Made by a program: the position numbers and the translations under genes | IMG/VR virus record: IMGVR_UViG_3300044645_001738 | Span: 1 to 64,000 of that record | Length of the DNA stretch: 64,000 nucleotides | Strand: one strand, 5' to 3' | DNA from: a virus | Notes under the pieces: generated by a model | Told to the model about the DNA's origin: nothing | Seen by the model: the letters and a program-made list of their open reading frames with translations, nothing else | The model's database searches: none | Shown here: one piece after another, positions 20,322 to 28,168 of the stretch | Layout of the letters: every line of letters starts with the position of its first letter | How positions within the stretch are numbered: the stretch's first letter is position 1

Positions 20322-21362
20322 ATGACCCAACTTCCGTCTTTGAAGGACATCAACACAATGGCTACGAAGAAAACTTCTGCTCTTGCTACACGCGGTCTGG
20401 AATCTTTTAAGATGTTCCAGTCCAAAGAATTTGTATCGGGTTACCAGAACCTGGTCACTATCCAACCACTGAACAAGTCCAAGACTCGTGGTTGGTTTGT
20501 GCGTAAGTCTGACCTTGACACCTGCGGTTGGACCGCAACTGAAGATCAGTTTGCCAAAGGTTCAGTCATCTGGAACTACAAGCAAACCTTTGGCATGGCT
20601 CCCAACACTTCAATTGAAGAAGGGTTGAACTTCATTGAGCCTCGCCTTCAAGTGCTGTTGCGTTCTCCCCTGATGGTTGAAGAAACTTCTGGGATGCGCC
20701 AGGTGATTGGTTCGTTTGACAATCCGAATGTCAAAGAACTGTTTGAGGCTGACAAGATTGCATCTGATCTTGCCAACAGCAAAGGTGAAATGTACAAGCG
20801 CAGGTACAGCGTGCGTACCAAATACCTGGTGTATGTGCTGACCCAGGACAACAAGCGTGCCCATAAGATCCCTATGATGCTGACGCTGAAAGGCTTGAAT
20901 GGTACTGACGTTTCTGAGAAGATCCGTCTGTATGAAAAGGAAATGTCTAAGTGCTTGAGCAAAGCACTGGACTCTGAGGTGCCTCTGGCATTCAATGAAA
21001 AGTTCTATGCCACTACGGTGTTCTGCCCTGTGCTGGCAAATGAAATGCGCGGTGCCAACAACGTTGAGATCTGCGCCATTGAATCCTTTGACATTCCTGA
21101 TTACAGCTCCCAGGAAGATGCAGTCGAATCTTTGAATCGTCTGTCAATTCCTGATGAAGATCGGGAATCAACCTGGAAGTATCAAGAGATGTTCCAGGAC
21201 TACATCAACGTCCATGCCAAACAGGACTCAGACAAACTCGGTGGTGCCTATGGCATTAAGGAAGGTGTTGAGATTCTGCCTGTGTCCCGCACCATGGATC
21301 CAGTAGATGTCAAAGCCCTGCCTTCTCGCGATGAGTTGACAGGGGAAGACTCTTCACTTTGA
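20322..21362 (+). CDS. DUF5895-like protein, 346 aa
   Basis: The region FVSGYQNLVTIQPLN, TRGWFVRKSDLDTCGW, VIWNYKQTF, EEGLNFIEPRLQVLLRSPLM follows the cyanobacterial DUF5895 layout (G.fI...l..aGW ... eGll..~PRmlV...tPl). The rest is a soluble alpha/beta protein with an acidic end. The family is of unknown function; its place after SSB suggests a role in recombination or single-strand handling, as inference only. Start at 20322 fits the leader spacing; 20358 (AAGGA 11 nt upstream) is an alternative, and 20283 falls inside the hairpin. Confidence 0.7.
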   Translation: MTQLPSLKDINTMATKKTSALATRGLESFKMFQSKEFVSGYQNLVTIQPLNKSKTRGWFVRKSDLDTCGWTATEDQFAKGSVIWNYKQTFGMAPNTSIEEGLNFIEPRLQVLLRSPLMVEETSGMRQVIGSFDNPNVKELFEADKIASDLANSKGEMYKRRYSVRTKYLVYVLTQDNKRAHKIPMMLTLKGLNGTDVSEKIRLYEKEMSKCLSKALDSEVPLAFNEKFYATTVFCPVLANEMRGANNVEICAIESFDIPDYSSQEDAVESLNRLSIPDEDRESTWKYQEMFQDYINVHAKQDSDKLGGAYGIKEGVEILPVSRTMDPVDVKALPSRDELTGEDSSL

Positions 21363-21620
21363 TGTAGGTTCAACCTTAGGGTTAGCCAGGTCATCTTGAT
21401 TAATGGAAACATTATTGAAGATGAACATATCCTGGACTAACCCTCGGATACAACCTTGACGATTAGTGGCGATCTGCGCAAGCAAGGTCGCCATTTCTTT
21501 TAACTCACTTACGGAGTTACAGTCTTGAATTGAACGTTTGATTTTTTCTAGCCAGAACTTATCGTCAAGCGATGGTTCAATCTGAAACTTGTTCAGGGGT
21601 ACGTACTGAATTTCTTCCAT
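21354..21620 (-). CDS. Unknown leftward protein, 88 aa
   Basis: ATG 21620 (minus). MEEIQYVPLNKFQIEPSLDD then a helix pair (WLEKIKRSIQDC, SELKEMATLLAQIATNRQGC, IRGLVQDMF). The helix pattern resembles small helical phage proteins whose middle reads ...ELKEMA..L.....R..., of unknown role. It converges with the DUF5895-like gene, overlapping its end by 9 nt, and diverges from the gene at 21702. One of few leftward genes in this arm. Confidence 0.65.
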   Translation of the reverse strand: MEEIQYVPLNKFQIEPSLDDKFWLEKIKRSIQDCNSVSELKEMATLLAQIATNRQGCIRGLVQDMFIFNNVSINQDDLANPKVEPTSK

Positions 21621-21701
21621 AGGTATTCAGTTGTTACAAATCAATTGTACTTCCATAGTTAAATGCAACGTCAACCTTCACAATGTATTAAGGAGCACAC
21701 A

Positions 21702-21902
21702 ATGCACAAGGCTGATGCGGCTGCTATCATTGCGGGTAGCACCACGGCATTGGTTGGTGCTGCTATCATTGCGGTCGGCAGCACTCCCGTTGCCTGGGCT
21801 GCACTAGCATACGGGACCTACCGCATGAGCAAACAAGCTCACCGCCTAGTCCAGAGCCGCACTGACTCCAACATCCAAGAAGAAGATTCTTGGCATGTCT
21901 AA
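21702..21902 (+). CDS. Small membrane protein, 66 aa
   Basis: ATG 21702 with a perfect AAGGAG 7 nt upstream. Two hydrophobic stretches (DAAAIIAGSTTALVGAAIIA and TPVAWAALAYGTYRM) could form a helical hairpin in the membrane; the end is basic then acidic. Overlaps the next ORF start at 21895. It might be a holin-like or anchoring protein; no family recognised. Confidence 0.65.
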   Translation: MHKADAAAIIAGSTTALVGAAIIAVGSTPVAWAALAYGTYRMSKQAHRLVQSRTDSNIQEEDSWHV

Positions 21903-21921
21903 CTCAACCCTCAACTCAACC

Positions 21922-22866
21922 ATGACTACTCGAACTGTTCTTGAACTCAACGCTGCACAAGCCAGCATTTACACTCGTACTAACATCCGTCGTGCTTACC
22001 AGGATTTTGATGACTCCGAGATTGCTGGCATTGGTGTGCGAGGCGACAATTGTATTGTTGTGCGTCGCGATGGTAGTGAGCAGACTTATGACAGGCAGTT
22101 GATTAAGACTGCGTTTAGCTCCTATACTCACCGTCTAAAAGATTTCTTCTCGTACCTTGGCCCTCATTACCGTGGCCCTAGTGTATGGCGTAACAATGCT
22201 TACGTATTGTTTAAAGGATGGACCTACACTCACGCCCTTGGACACACAACATCCCATGCAAAACTCCAAGCCCACTGGGCAGACAAGTTTATACACTTAT
22301 CAGATGCCGTTAAACTCACCACGTTGCTTCAGTCTGACCAAACGGACCTGGGCCATTTGGTGGCGCCAGACGGATTTCGGTTTTCGAATCGGCCGTTTGA
22401 TATGGACTCTGAGTTGGACAACGACAAAGAACAACAGCAGGTGCTTAATGAACCTAGTTGCTCGTGTGGGTCGTTTCAACGTCAGCTCAACAACCTATCT
22501 GCTTTCCAAGAAGAGATCCAGGGATTTAAACCGTGGTGTATTCACCTGACTTGGTTTCAGAAATACAGGGAACTGCTTTGCAAACGTACTGAGATTCGCA
22601 ATGCTGCACATAGTGGTGTGTCTGACAAGTGCGTGGCTTGGTGGTACGCACCTCCTGTTGACTCCAACAATGATGGACGTTTCGTATTGCTTCACACCAA
22701 GTCAGGTGCGCAAGCACCGCTTAGCCACTGGCGTACCTACAAACCACAAGAGGTCCTGACACAGAACGATGCATGGGACCTGTTCTTCAATATGATGGAG
22801 GCGGGTTACATTCCATTCCCTGGAATTTCACTCCCACAACTCAAGGAGGCCGTCAAGAAATCATGA
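21922..22866 (+). CDS. SWIM-type zinc-finger protein, 314 aa
   Basis: The start is ATG 21922 in CTCAACCATGA context; ATG 21895 would add nine residues and overlap the previous gene. Residues about 179-205 contain CSCGSF.. ... WCIHLTWF, a C-x-C...C-x-H arrangement like SWIM zinc fingers, which bind DNA or protein. The N-terminal half (RAYQDFDDSEIAGIGVRGD, FFSYLGPHYRG) and C-terminal half are alpha/beta with many aromatic residues and no known domain. Ends overlapping the next start by 4 nt. Confidence 0.65.
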   Translation: MTTRTVLELNAAQASIYTRTNIRRAYQDFDDSEIAGIGVRGDNCIVVRRDGSEQTYDRQLIKTAFSSYTHRLKDFFSYLGPHYRGPSVWRNNAYVLFKGWTYTHALGHTTSHAKLQAHWADKFIHLSDAVKLTTLLQSDQTDLGHLVAPDGFRFSNRPFDMDSELDNDKEQQQVLNEPSCSCGSFQRQLNNLSAFQEEIQGFKPWCIHLTWFQKYRELLCKRTEIRNAAHSGVSDKCVAWWYAPPVDSNNDGRFVLLHTKSGAQAPLSHWRTYKPQEVLTQNDAWDLFFNMMEAGYIPFPGISLPQLKEAVKKS

Positions 22867-23030
22867 TCTTGTCTAATGGTAAACACAGTTATCATCTTGA
22901 GTTTGACGATGATACACATTGGGCACTTGTAAAAATTGGTGCCGAGATAAAGATGGATTCTGAAACCTATGCTGAACATGTATTAACCAGTCATGTCGAA
23001 CAATTCTTGGGTCAACAACCTACAAATTGA
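22863..23030 (+). CDS. Unknown protein, 55 aa
   Basis: ATG 22863 overlaps the zinc-finger gene (ATGA). MILSNGKHSYHLEFDDDTHW and VKIGAEIKMDSETYAEHV: a beta hairpin and helix, acidic. Overlaps the next gene by 38 nt. Function unknown. Confidence 0.55.
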   Translation: MILSNGKHSYHLEFDDDTHWALVKIGAEIKMDSETYAEHVLTSHVEQFLGQQPTN

Positions 23031-23196
23031 ATACAAAGAAGAGCCTGATGGTTCCGGTACAATTGTCATTGAGTGGGATGAAAACGACTGCTCACTAGAA
23101 CAATGGATGTCATGGGGTGAAGAAAAACAAAAACAATTTATTTTTGATGCGCTTACTCTTGCTGTATCTGACGCACTAAACGACAATGAAACTTGA
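22993..23196 (+). CDS. Unknown acidic protein, 67 aa
   Basis: ATG 22993. NLQIEYKEEPDGSGTIVIEW followed by DENDCSLEQWMSWGEEKQKQ and a helix FIFDALTLAVSDALND. The EW.E....L..W...GEE.......AL pattern recurs in small phage and bacterial proteins of unknown role. Overlaps both neighbours (38 and 11 nt). Confidence 0.6.
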   Translation: MSNNSWVNNLQIEYKEEPDGSGTIVIEWDENDCSLEQWMSWGEEKQKQFIFDALTLAVSDALNDNET

Positions 23197-23515
23197 TTCA
23201 TGTGGGTTACCTGAAGATCAATTCATTGAGATCTTCCAGAAGAAGGCCCAGTTCTTAGGCAAACTATTAACAACATTTCATCCAGGGACGCAGACCATCA
23301 TGGATGAGAAGATTGCCTGGGAGATGTTCCAGGAATGTGTCTATGCTGCTGAAGCAGAAGCACGGGACATTGTTGATCCTGAAGGCAAGGATGATCCCTA
23401 TGGTCCCAAGATGTTTATCTCCCGTGAGGATATGATGCTTGAGATTAAAACTGTTAAAGAGAAAGTGCAAGCGCTTACCGATAGCATCTCTGTGTTAATT
23501 CATACAGAGAAGTGA
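23186..23515 (+). CDS. Unknown protein, 109 aa
   Basis: ATG 23186. Helix-rich (EDQFIEIFQKKAQFLGKLLT, MDEKIAWEMFQECVYAAEAE) with an acidic Pro/Gly loop and a C-terminal helix (REDMMLEIKTVKEKVQALTD). Soluble. Last gene of the 21.7-23.5 kb transcript before a family A hairpin. No family recognised. Confidence 0.65.
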   Translation: MKLDSCGLPEDQFIEIFQKKAQFLGKLLTTFHPGTQTIMDEKIAWEMFQECVYAAEAEARDIVDPEGKDDPYGPKMFISREDMMLEIKTVKEKVQALTDSISVLIHTEK

Positions 23516-23518
23516 CGA

Positions 23519-23545
23519 TGCGTCCTGGTCATGACGTTAAACTGA
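23519..23545 (+). promoter_or_regulatory. Leader hairpin family A
   Basis: GCGTC (23520-23524), loop CTGGTCAT, GACGT (23533-23537), then TAAACTGA. The outer pair is G-U. GACGT begins 39 nt before ATG 23572. Confidence 0.6.
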
Positions 23546-23571
23546 CCTTAACCAAATCCACTAATCAACTC

Positions 23572-23685
23572 ATGTTTGAATCCATCCTTGGCATTGTTCT
23601 TCCCGTTGTTAAAGATTTGTTGTGGGCAGCGGCAGGCATGGCGCTGACCTATTTGATTAACAAGGTTCAACATAGTTGGGCATGA
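23572..23685 (+). CDS. Small membrane peptide, 37 aa
   Basis: ATG 23572. MFESILGIVLPVVKDLLWAA then AGMALTYLINKVQHSWA: one membrane-spanning helix with a basic end. Its stop overlaps the HicA-like gene start (ATGA). Function unknown. Confidence 0.6.
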   Translation: MFESILGIVLPVVKDLLWAAAGMALTYLINKVQHSWA

Positions 23686-23894
23686 CTAAACACGATGCAA
23701 CAAAACAAATCATTGCACTAGCTAAAACCTACGACTTTATTCTGATCAGGAAAAAGAAACATCTGATTTTCAAGCATCCGTCTGGTGCCACGCTTGTAAC
23801 ATCAGGTACCACTGGTGACTGGCGTGCGCTTAAAAATGTTGAAGCCAACATCAAACACATTCTTTTGAAGCATGACTCAAATCACATCAACTAA
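23682..23894 (+). CDS. HicA-like protein, 70 aa
   Basis: The pattern MTKHDATKQIIALAKTYDF, RKKKHLIFKHPSGATLV, then WRALKNVEANIKHIL resembles the small double-stranded-RNA-binding-like fold of HicA/YcfA mRNA interferases (G..H...~hP.G......). The catalytic His of HicA would be in KKKHLIF. No HicB partner is next to it, so it is more likely a phage orphan of the fold than a toxin-antitoxin pair. Confidence 0.6.
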   Translation: MTKHDATKQIIALAKTYDFILIRKKKHLIFKHPSGATLVTSGTTGDWRALKNVEANIKHILLKHDSNHIN

Positions 23895-24573
23895 ACTCAA
23901 CGAGCTTAGTGTCATCAAACTCTACGAGCACTACAATGCTCTTGAAAAATCACTGCCTCTACTTACTCCTGAGTCCCAGGACTTGGCAAAAGCAGAGCTT
24001 GAAAGTTGCGCCAACCTACGGTCTGAAAAGGTTGATCGTATCTATTACGCCATGGCGGCGCACGACGACGCCTTGGAACGTATCAAGAAAGAAACTGAAC
24101 TCATTACGCAAGCTAAGCGTCACCACGAATCTCAGCTGCGGTCCCTCAAGGGGTTGTTAAACTGGTTGAAGCGGTCATTGCCATTTGATACCAACAAAAT
24201 CACTGGCCGCAACTATCAGTTCACACTTGTAAAGAAGAGGGAGTTAACGGTTGAAGTCTCGTCGGATCCAGACGTTTGGAGTCCTGAACACAGGCAACTC
24301 TATTGCATCGAAGAACAAGTCACCACAACTAAAGAAATTGTGCTACGTTCAATGTCAGGAGAAGTTCTTTCTACAAGAACAGAACCTGCCACCAAAACTA
24401 AAGTACTCCCAAACCTCGATGCCATCCGCGACGCCTACCAAGCCGGACAACTTCTACCAAGTGGGGTCAAGGTCTGCCAAGAGTACAGCATCCGTTCTAA
24501 GCGAATCTATGTCGAACCACGTGTGGAACTACAAGCATCCGAGTATCCAGGACAATTTCTACCTGAAGATTGA
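23872..24573 (+). CDS. Siphovirus Gp157-like protein, 233 aa
   Basis: N-terminal about 90 residues are a long coiled coil (KLNELSVIKLYEHYNALEKS, KVDRIYYAMAAHDDALERIK, HHESQLRSLKGLLNWLKRSL), followed by GRNYQFTLVKKRELTVEVSS, the layout of the Gp157 family (coiled coil, LK..l......, then F.l....~~v.i). Gp157 has been linked to phage resistance and DNA metabolism in siphophages. The C-terminal beta-rich part is Pro/Arg-rich. Overlaps the HicA-like gene by 23 nt and the next gene by 65 nt. Confidence 0.65.
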   Translation: MTQITSTKLNELSVIKLYEHYNALEKSLPLLTPESQDLAKAELESCANLRSEKVDRIYYAMAAHDDALERIKKETELITQAKRHHESQLRSLKGLLNWLKRSLPFDTNKITGRNYQFTLVKKRELTVEVSSDPDVWSPEHRQLYCIEEQVTTTKEIVLRSMSGEVLSTRTEPATKTKVLPNLDAIRDAYQAGQLLPSGVKVCQEYSIRSKRIYVEPRVELQASEYPGQFLPED

Positions 24574-24826
24574 AGCGCCATCCAATGTAGATGATGCCAA
24601 GATCAAAATGAACTGCCATCAACACGCAGTGAAAGACTTTGATCTTCAGCTGGAAATGAATGATCTTGAGATTGATATGCTCAAAGATCAGGACCAGGTA
24701 CTGCCGTACAACGAAACACGTGCGGATGAATTAGACCAAAAGAAACTTAAGTTGCTCCTTGGTAAGAGGTTCCATCAAAATGCTATGAATGCTTATTGGT
24801 ATTACTTGGCTAAATGTGGTAAATAA
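24509..24826 (+). CDS. Unknown acidic protein, 105 aa
   Basis: ATG 24509 overlaps the preceding gene by 65 nt; ATG 24608 is a shorter choice. MSNHVWNYKHPSIQDNFYLK, then a long charged helix (FDLQLEMNDLEIDMLKDQDQ, ADELDQKKLKLLLGKRFHQN) likely to form a coiled coil, and an aromatic end. No family recognised. Confidence 0.55.
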   Translation: MSNHVWNYKHPSIQDNFYLKIEAPSNVDDAKIKMNCHQHAVKDFDLQLEMNDLEIDMLKDQDQVLPYNETRADELDQKKLKLLLGKRFHQNAMNAYWYYLAKCGK

Positions 24827-24832
24827 ACAACA

Positions 24833-25309
24833 ATGAAAAAGTACCCGTCAACAGAAAAATTGCGTCAAGTATTTGATTATGTTGACGGGTGCCTTTATTG
24901 GAAAATAAAACCATGTATGGCTGTTTCTATTGGAGATAAAGCTGGAACAGATAAAGGAGCAAATGGTTACGCGCGTGTTAAGTATAATAAATCTATTTAT
25001 TTAATTCACCGTATTGTTTGGGTTTGGCATGGAAATAGTCTTGATGAAAATCAAGAGATTGATCACATCAACCGCAATAGAGCAGATAATCGAATTGAAA
25101 ATTTACGTCAAGTAAGCAGAGATAAAAATTTAGAAAATCAAAAAGGCAATATGGTTTGTTATTGCCCTAGCGTTAAAAGCAAAAACAAATGGAAGGCCTA
25201 TACAAAACAAACAAGCACAAACCGACAAGTTCATTTGGGTTATTATGAAACTAAAGAAGACGCTTTGCAAGCATTAAAAAACAATGAACGGAGATGCTGC
25301 TTTAAATAA
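24833..25309 (+). CDS. HNH homing-type endonuclease with AP2-like end, 158 aa
   Basis: Residues about 78-97 contain EIDHINRNRADNRIENLR, the HNH signature (D-H-I-N-x5-DNR..NLR). The C-terminal part (KNKWKAYTKQTSTNRQVHLG, YYETKEDALQAL) is an AP2-like DNA-binding domain. Such genes are mobile selfish elements in phages. The gene is more AT-rich than its neighbours, a sign of transfer, and overlaps the next gene by 26 nt, so it may have inserted just before that gene. Confidence 0.85.
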   Translation: MKKYPSTEKLRQVFDYVDGCLYWKIKPCMAVSIGDKAGTDKGANGYARVKYNKSIYLIHRIVWVWHGNSLDENQEIDHINRNRADNRIENLRQVSRDKNLENQKGNMVCYCPSVKSKNKWKAYTKQTSTNRQVHLGYYETKEDALQALKNNERRCCFK

Positions 25310-25547
25310 ATTAATCGCTGGTTTTACTCAAGATGGAACTCCATTGTCAGCCACCATCGGTTCAAAGCTTGAGCATGGTGTTCTTGTTTTAACCGCTGCA
25401 ATGTTATCAAATGAAAACCTAGCTGCTTCTATGAATGCCGAAGAAATGGTAGACGCTTCTATCAATTACTACAACGTAATCCAAGAACGTCTTGGTTACT
25501 ACCAGCAACATCAAGCCCATTCACTGGAACGACTTCTAAATAACTGA
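25284..25547 (+). CDS. Unknown protein, 87 aa
   Basis: ATG 25284 lies in the last codons of the HNH gene. Helical (GDAALNKLIAGFTQDGTPLS, VLVLTAAMLSNENLAASMNA, AEEMVDASINYYNVIQERLG). Neutral, soluble. No family recognised. Followed by a hairpin that contains the next start codon. Confidence 0.6.
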   Translation: MNGDAALNKLIAGFTQDGTPLSATIGSKLEHGVLVLTAAMLSNENLAASMNAEEMVDASINYYNVIQERLGYYQQHQAHSLERLLNN

Positions 25548-25550
25548 TAT

Positions 25551-25590
25551 AGTGACTGGGTCCTTCCAGTTATTGATGGAACCAGTTACT
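25551..25590 (+). promoter_or_regulatory. Hairpin holding the start codon of the gene at 25576
   Basis: AGTGACTGG (25551-25559) pairs with CCAGTTACT (25582-25590), one G-U; inside it TTCCA (25564-25568) pairs with TGGAA (25577-25581). The ATG (25576-25578) is at the edge of the inner loop. Such a fold would control ribosome access. Confidence 0.45.
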
Positions 25591-25773
25591 GTGCCAAAAC
25601 TAACGGTGTCATTTGCAATTGACATTGAAGTGGAGTATGACTCCTTCGGTGGTAAAACGCCGCAGGATATTGCGATTGCGCTCCAGGATGAGATTGATGA
25701 TCTCCTCTACGAAGCAAGCCCCACTGTGTCTTCTGTATTCACTTCCATTACCGCACTGGATTCCAATGACTGA
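25576..25773 (+). CDS. Unknown acidic protein, 65 aa
   Basis: ATG 25576; an upstream GTG at 25552 is possible. MEPVTVPKLTVSFAIDIEVE, YDSFGGKTPQDIAIALQDEI, then DDLLYEASPTVSSVFTSITA: one beta strand pair and a helix. Overlaps the next gene by 8 nt. No family recognised. Confidence 0.55.
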   Translation: MEPVTVPKLTVSFAIDIEVEYDSFGGKTPQDIAIALQDEIDDLLYEASPTVSSVFTSITALDSND

Positions 25774-26092
25774 CGACCTCGCAATCAAACTTAAAACTGC
25801 TGGGGCTTTTGATACGCCTTGGCTCAAGGAACAACTCCGCAACTGGAATGTTATTGCTGAGCAAAAGAAAGCGGACTTTACTGAGCACATGTATGAGTGC
25901 TCTGGACGCCAGCACCCACAGCATCCTATGCACGGCCTCTACACCGGCCTGTGGGAAGCCTTCTGCCTGAATGAGGCAGGTCCGTACTGCCGGGAGAAGT
26001 ACTTCCAGATGGTGGAAGCAGTGCGTCAATACGAAGCTGGTTTGCTGCCAGCGGTTGCGCTTGACACAGAACCCATGGTAGTTATATCTTAA
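25766..26092 (+). CDS. Unknown protein, 108 aa
   Basis: ATG 25766. Helical first half (DDLAIKLKTAGAFDTPWLKE, WNVIAEQKKADFTEHMYECS), then a His/Tyr/Cys-rich part (GRQHPQHPMHGLYTGLWEAF, AGPYCREKYFQM). His and Cys clusters could bind a metal, but no motif is recognised. Followed by a good terminator. Confidence 0.6.
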   Translation: MTDDLAIKLKTAGAFDTPWLKEQLRNWNVIAEQKKADFTEHMYECSGRQHPQHPMHGLYTGLWEAFCLNEAGPYCREKYFQMVEAVRQYEAGLLPAVALDTEPMVVIS

Positions 26093-26117
26093 GCTTTATA
26101 TTGAACACAGCTGCTTC

Positions 26118-26151
26118 AAAGCACATCACAATGCGGGTGTGCTTTTTCTTT
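26118..26151 (+). terminator. Intrinsic terminator
   Basis: AAAGCACATC (26118-26127) pairs with GGTGTGCTTT (26136-26145) and is followed by TTCTTTT. Good stem with T-rich tail, ending the 23.5-26.1 kb transcript. Confidence 0.7.
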
Positions 26152-26152
26152 T

Positions 26153-26620
26153 ATGGACCATCCCCACGAACCCATCAATGCCATCAAGGAATGGCAAAAG
26201 TGGTACCGCACTCACGCCGTTGTTGCTTCCATGGATGAACCGTTAATGTCTAAGGACTCACGCGAAAATTTGCACGACACCTCCAAGGCTACGCATGAGA
26301 TGCCCGACTGGCGTTCGTTTTACAAAGAACTTGCCGAGGTTGATATTGAACCTACCGAGGTAGATGACAACATCTATCTACAGAAAGCAATCGAACACTT
26401 TAGTGACACGCTTTGTGAATTTGCACATGAACTAAGTGCTGAACAGTTCTACAAAGCATTCTTGATTGCAGCTACAAATGTAGCCAAGAGTGCACAAGAT
26501 GATTACCTTAAGTGCAAAACATTAGTTGATCTTATTGAAGGCAATGAAGAAACAAAAGCGAGTCAATTATCCGAATTGGATATGCCACAAGTGCGGCGTA
26601 AAGCACGGTGCCTGGTATAA
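26153..26620 (+). CDS. Unknown protein, 155 aa
   Basis: ATG 26153. MDHPHEPINAIKEWQKWYRT, then helical acidic segments (DWRSFYKELAEVDIEPTEVD, IYLQKAIEHFSDTLCEFAHE, QFYKAFLIAATNVAKSAQDD). The last 25 codons overlap the zinc-ribbon gene in another frame. No family recognised. Confidence 0.6.
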   Translation: MDHPHEPINAIKEWQKWYRTHAVVASMDEPLMSKDSRENLHDTSKATHEMPDWRSFYKELAEVDIEPTEVDDNIYLQKAIEHFSDTLCEFAHELSAEQFYKAFLIAATNVAKSAQDDYLKCKTLVDLIEGNEETKASQLSELDMPQVRRKARCLV

Positions 26621-26765
26621 GAACGGGACTTATATTGGACCTGACAATTACTCTACAAATCACATGGGAACTTGTGGTGTGTGTGGTGCAACTGATGTAA
26701 GCGTTACTGAGCCACGGGACTACGGCCACTTGCGTGCTGAGTGGAGGCAAGAAGAACTACAATAA
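26544..26765 (+). CDS. Phage zinc-ribbon protein, 73 aa
   Basis: Two CxxC pairs: WICHKCGVKHG and GTCGVCGATDVSVTEPRDYG. The fragments YPNWICHKCG, GTC.VCG and VTEPRDYGHL are typical of a small zinc protein found in many tailed phages, of unknown role. ATG 26544 lies inside the preceding gene (77-nt overlap). A late-promoter-like AATAAG motif follows at 26761. Confidence 0.7.
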   Translation: MKKQKRVNYPNWICHKCGVKHGAWYKNGTYIGPDNYSTNHMGTCGVCGATDVSVTEPRDYGHLRAEWRQEELQ

Positions 26766-26770
26766 GAAAA
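26758..26770 (+). promoter_or_regulatory. Candidate late promoter TACAATAAGAAAA
   Basis: Member of the TTANAATAAGNAAAA set, 15 nt before the ATG of the virion-like protein at 26785. Confidence 0.45.
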
Positions 26771-26784
26771 AGTCTTATGGCAAA

Positions 26785-28119
26785 ATGATTATCCGTTATA
26801 TCAATGATTATGGTGATGGAACTTCGGGATATGCAGATTACGGTTCTGGAATTGTCGTAACCACTGCAAGTGGTCAGCCAATTGAAGTAACCAGTACGTC
26901 CAGTGGGGTGGTTAACATCCAGCCTGCAGGCGTTGCTTCTGATGCCTTTGGTCGATTGCGTTCTTCCACACCCTTAACACTGTTTGATTCCAGCCATCGT
27001 TATAAAGATAATGGTCTGTGGACTACAACCAGTGGTGTCGGTGGCACTACAGCATTTAACGCTAATGCTGGACTTGTAGACCTCAACGTCACAACAACAT
27101 CTGGCTCTGAAATCATCAGGGAAACAACAAAGGTGTTTGCGTATCAACCAGGCAAGTCCTTGTTGGTGATGTCAACCTTTGTGATGAACGCATTCAAGAC
27201 TGGGTTGCGTCAACGGGTTGGCTACTACGGCGCCGACAATGGCATCTATATAGAAAAAGATGGGACCAGTGCGGCAACATTTGTTGAGCGCAGTCTTGTA
27301 ACTGGTTCTGTAACTGAAACCAGAGTTGCTCAATCGAATTGGAATATTGACAAGCTTGATGGTACAGGCGTATCTGGTATTACGCTTGACCTAACTAAAG
27401 CTCAAATCCTGTTCATGGATATTGAGTGGCTGGGTCTTGGTACTGTACGGGTAGGTTTTGTTATTGACGGTAAGTTAATTCATTGTCATTCATTCCATCA
27501 TGCCAACTTAATTACATCTACTTACATCACAACCGCATCGTTACCTTTACGTTATGAAATTAGAAATACTGCTGCTACTGCAAGTAGCAGTACACTGAAA
27601 CAAATTTGTTCAAGTGTTATTTCAGAAGGTGGCTATGAGTTACGTGGCCTCCAGCAAGCCATTGGCACTACAATTACTGCACCTTATAGTCTGACTACGG
27701 CTGGCACATTTTATCCAGTGATTTCGCTGCGGTTAAAAACAACGGCGCTTGATGCAATTGTCATCTTGACCGCCATCTCAATTATGTCGGCAGCAGGTAC
27801 TGCAAACTATGTGTGGCGCGTGGTAGCCAGTGCAACCACTACTGCTGGTACTTGGGTAAGTGCAGGTGCTGACTCTGCCGTGGAATACAACTTAACTGGT
27901 ACTGCAACTACGGGCGGACGCGTTCTTGCTCAAGGATATTTTGCTGGCAGCAACCAATCCAGTACTACAATCGACATCTTGAAAGAAGCATTGTTTAAAT
28001 TTCAGTTAGAGCGTAATGGTTTAACTGGTACTCCTTATGAGTTGTCACTTGTTTTGGCTGCTAGTGCAAACACATCAACTGTGCATGCTGCATTGGATTG
28101 GGAAGAAATCTCAAGATAA
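26785..28119 (+). CDS. Virion or tail-fibre-like protein, 444 aa
   Basis: Beta-rich, Ser/Thr/Gly-rich protein. SDAFGRLRSSTPLTLFDSSH, RYKDNGLWTTTSGVGG, FAYQPGKSLLVMSTFVMN, AQSNWNIDKLDGTGVSGITL and LTKAQILFMDIEWLGLGTVR are segments that I know from phage structural proteins of cyanophages and other tailed phages (N-terminal half probably attaches to the virion). The C-terminal part is repetitive in Thr/Ala. It is rightward, unlike most fibre genes of this window, and has a candidate late promoter directly upstream. Confidence 0.7.
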   Translation: MIIRYINDYGDGTSGYADYGSGIVVTTASGQPIEVTSTSSGVVNIQPAGVASDAFGRLRSSTPLTLFDSSHRYKDNGLWTTTSGVGGTTAFNANAGLVDLNVTTTSGSEIIRETTKVFAYQPGKSLLVMSTFVMNAFKTGLRQRVGYYGADNGIYIEKDGTSAATFVERSLVTGSVTETRVAQSNWNIDKLDGTGVSGITLDLTKAQILFMDIEWLGLGTVRVGFVIDGKLIHCHSFHHANLITSTYITTASLPLRYEIRNTAATASSSTLKQICSSVISEGGYELRGLQQAIGTTITAPYSLTTAGTFYPVISLRLKTTALDAIVILTAISIMSAAGTANYVWRVVASATTTAGTWVSAGADSAVEYNLTGTATTGGRVLAQGYFAGSNQSSTTIDILKEALFKFQLERNGLTGTPYELSLVLAASANTSTVHAALDWEEISR

Positions 28120-28168
28120 GCCGTTGAGGTATTGACGGCTGATAAACTAGAACTATTGATAAGTAACC

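Noticed and set aside
23682-23894. Toxin-antitoxin pair for the HicA-like gene
   Set aside because: No HicB-like partner on either side; the neighbours are a membrane peptide and a Gp157-like protein.
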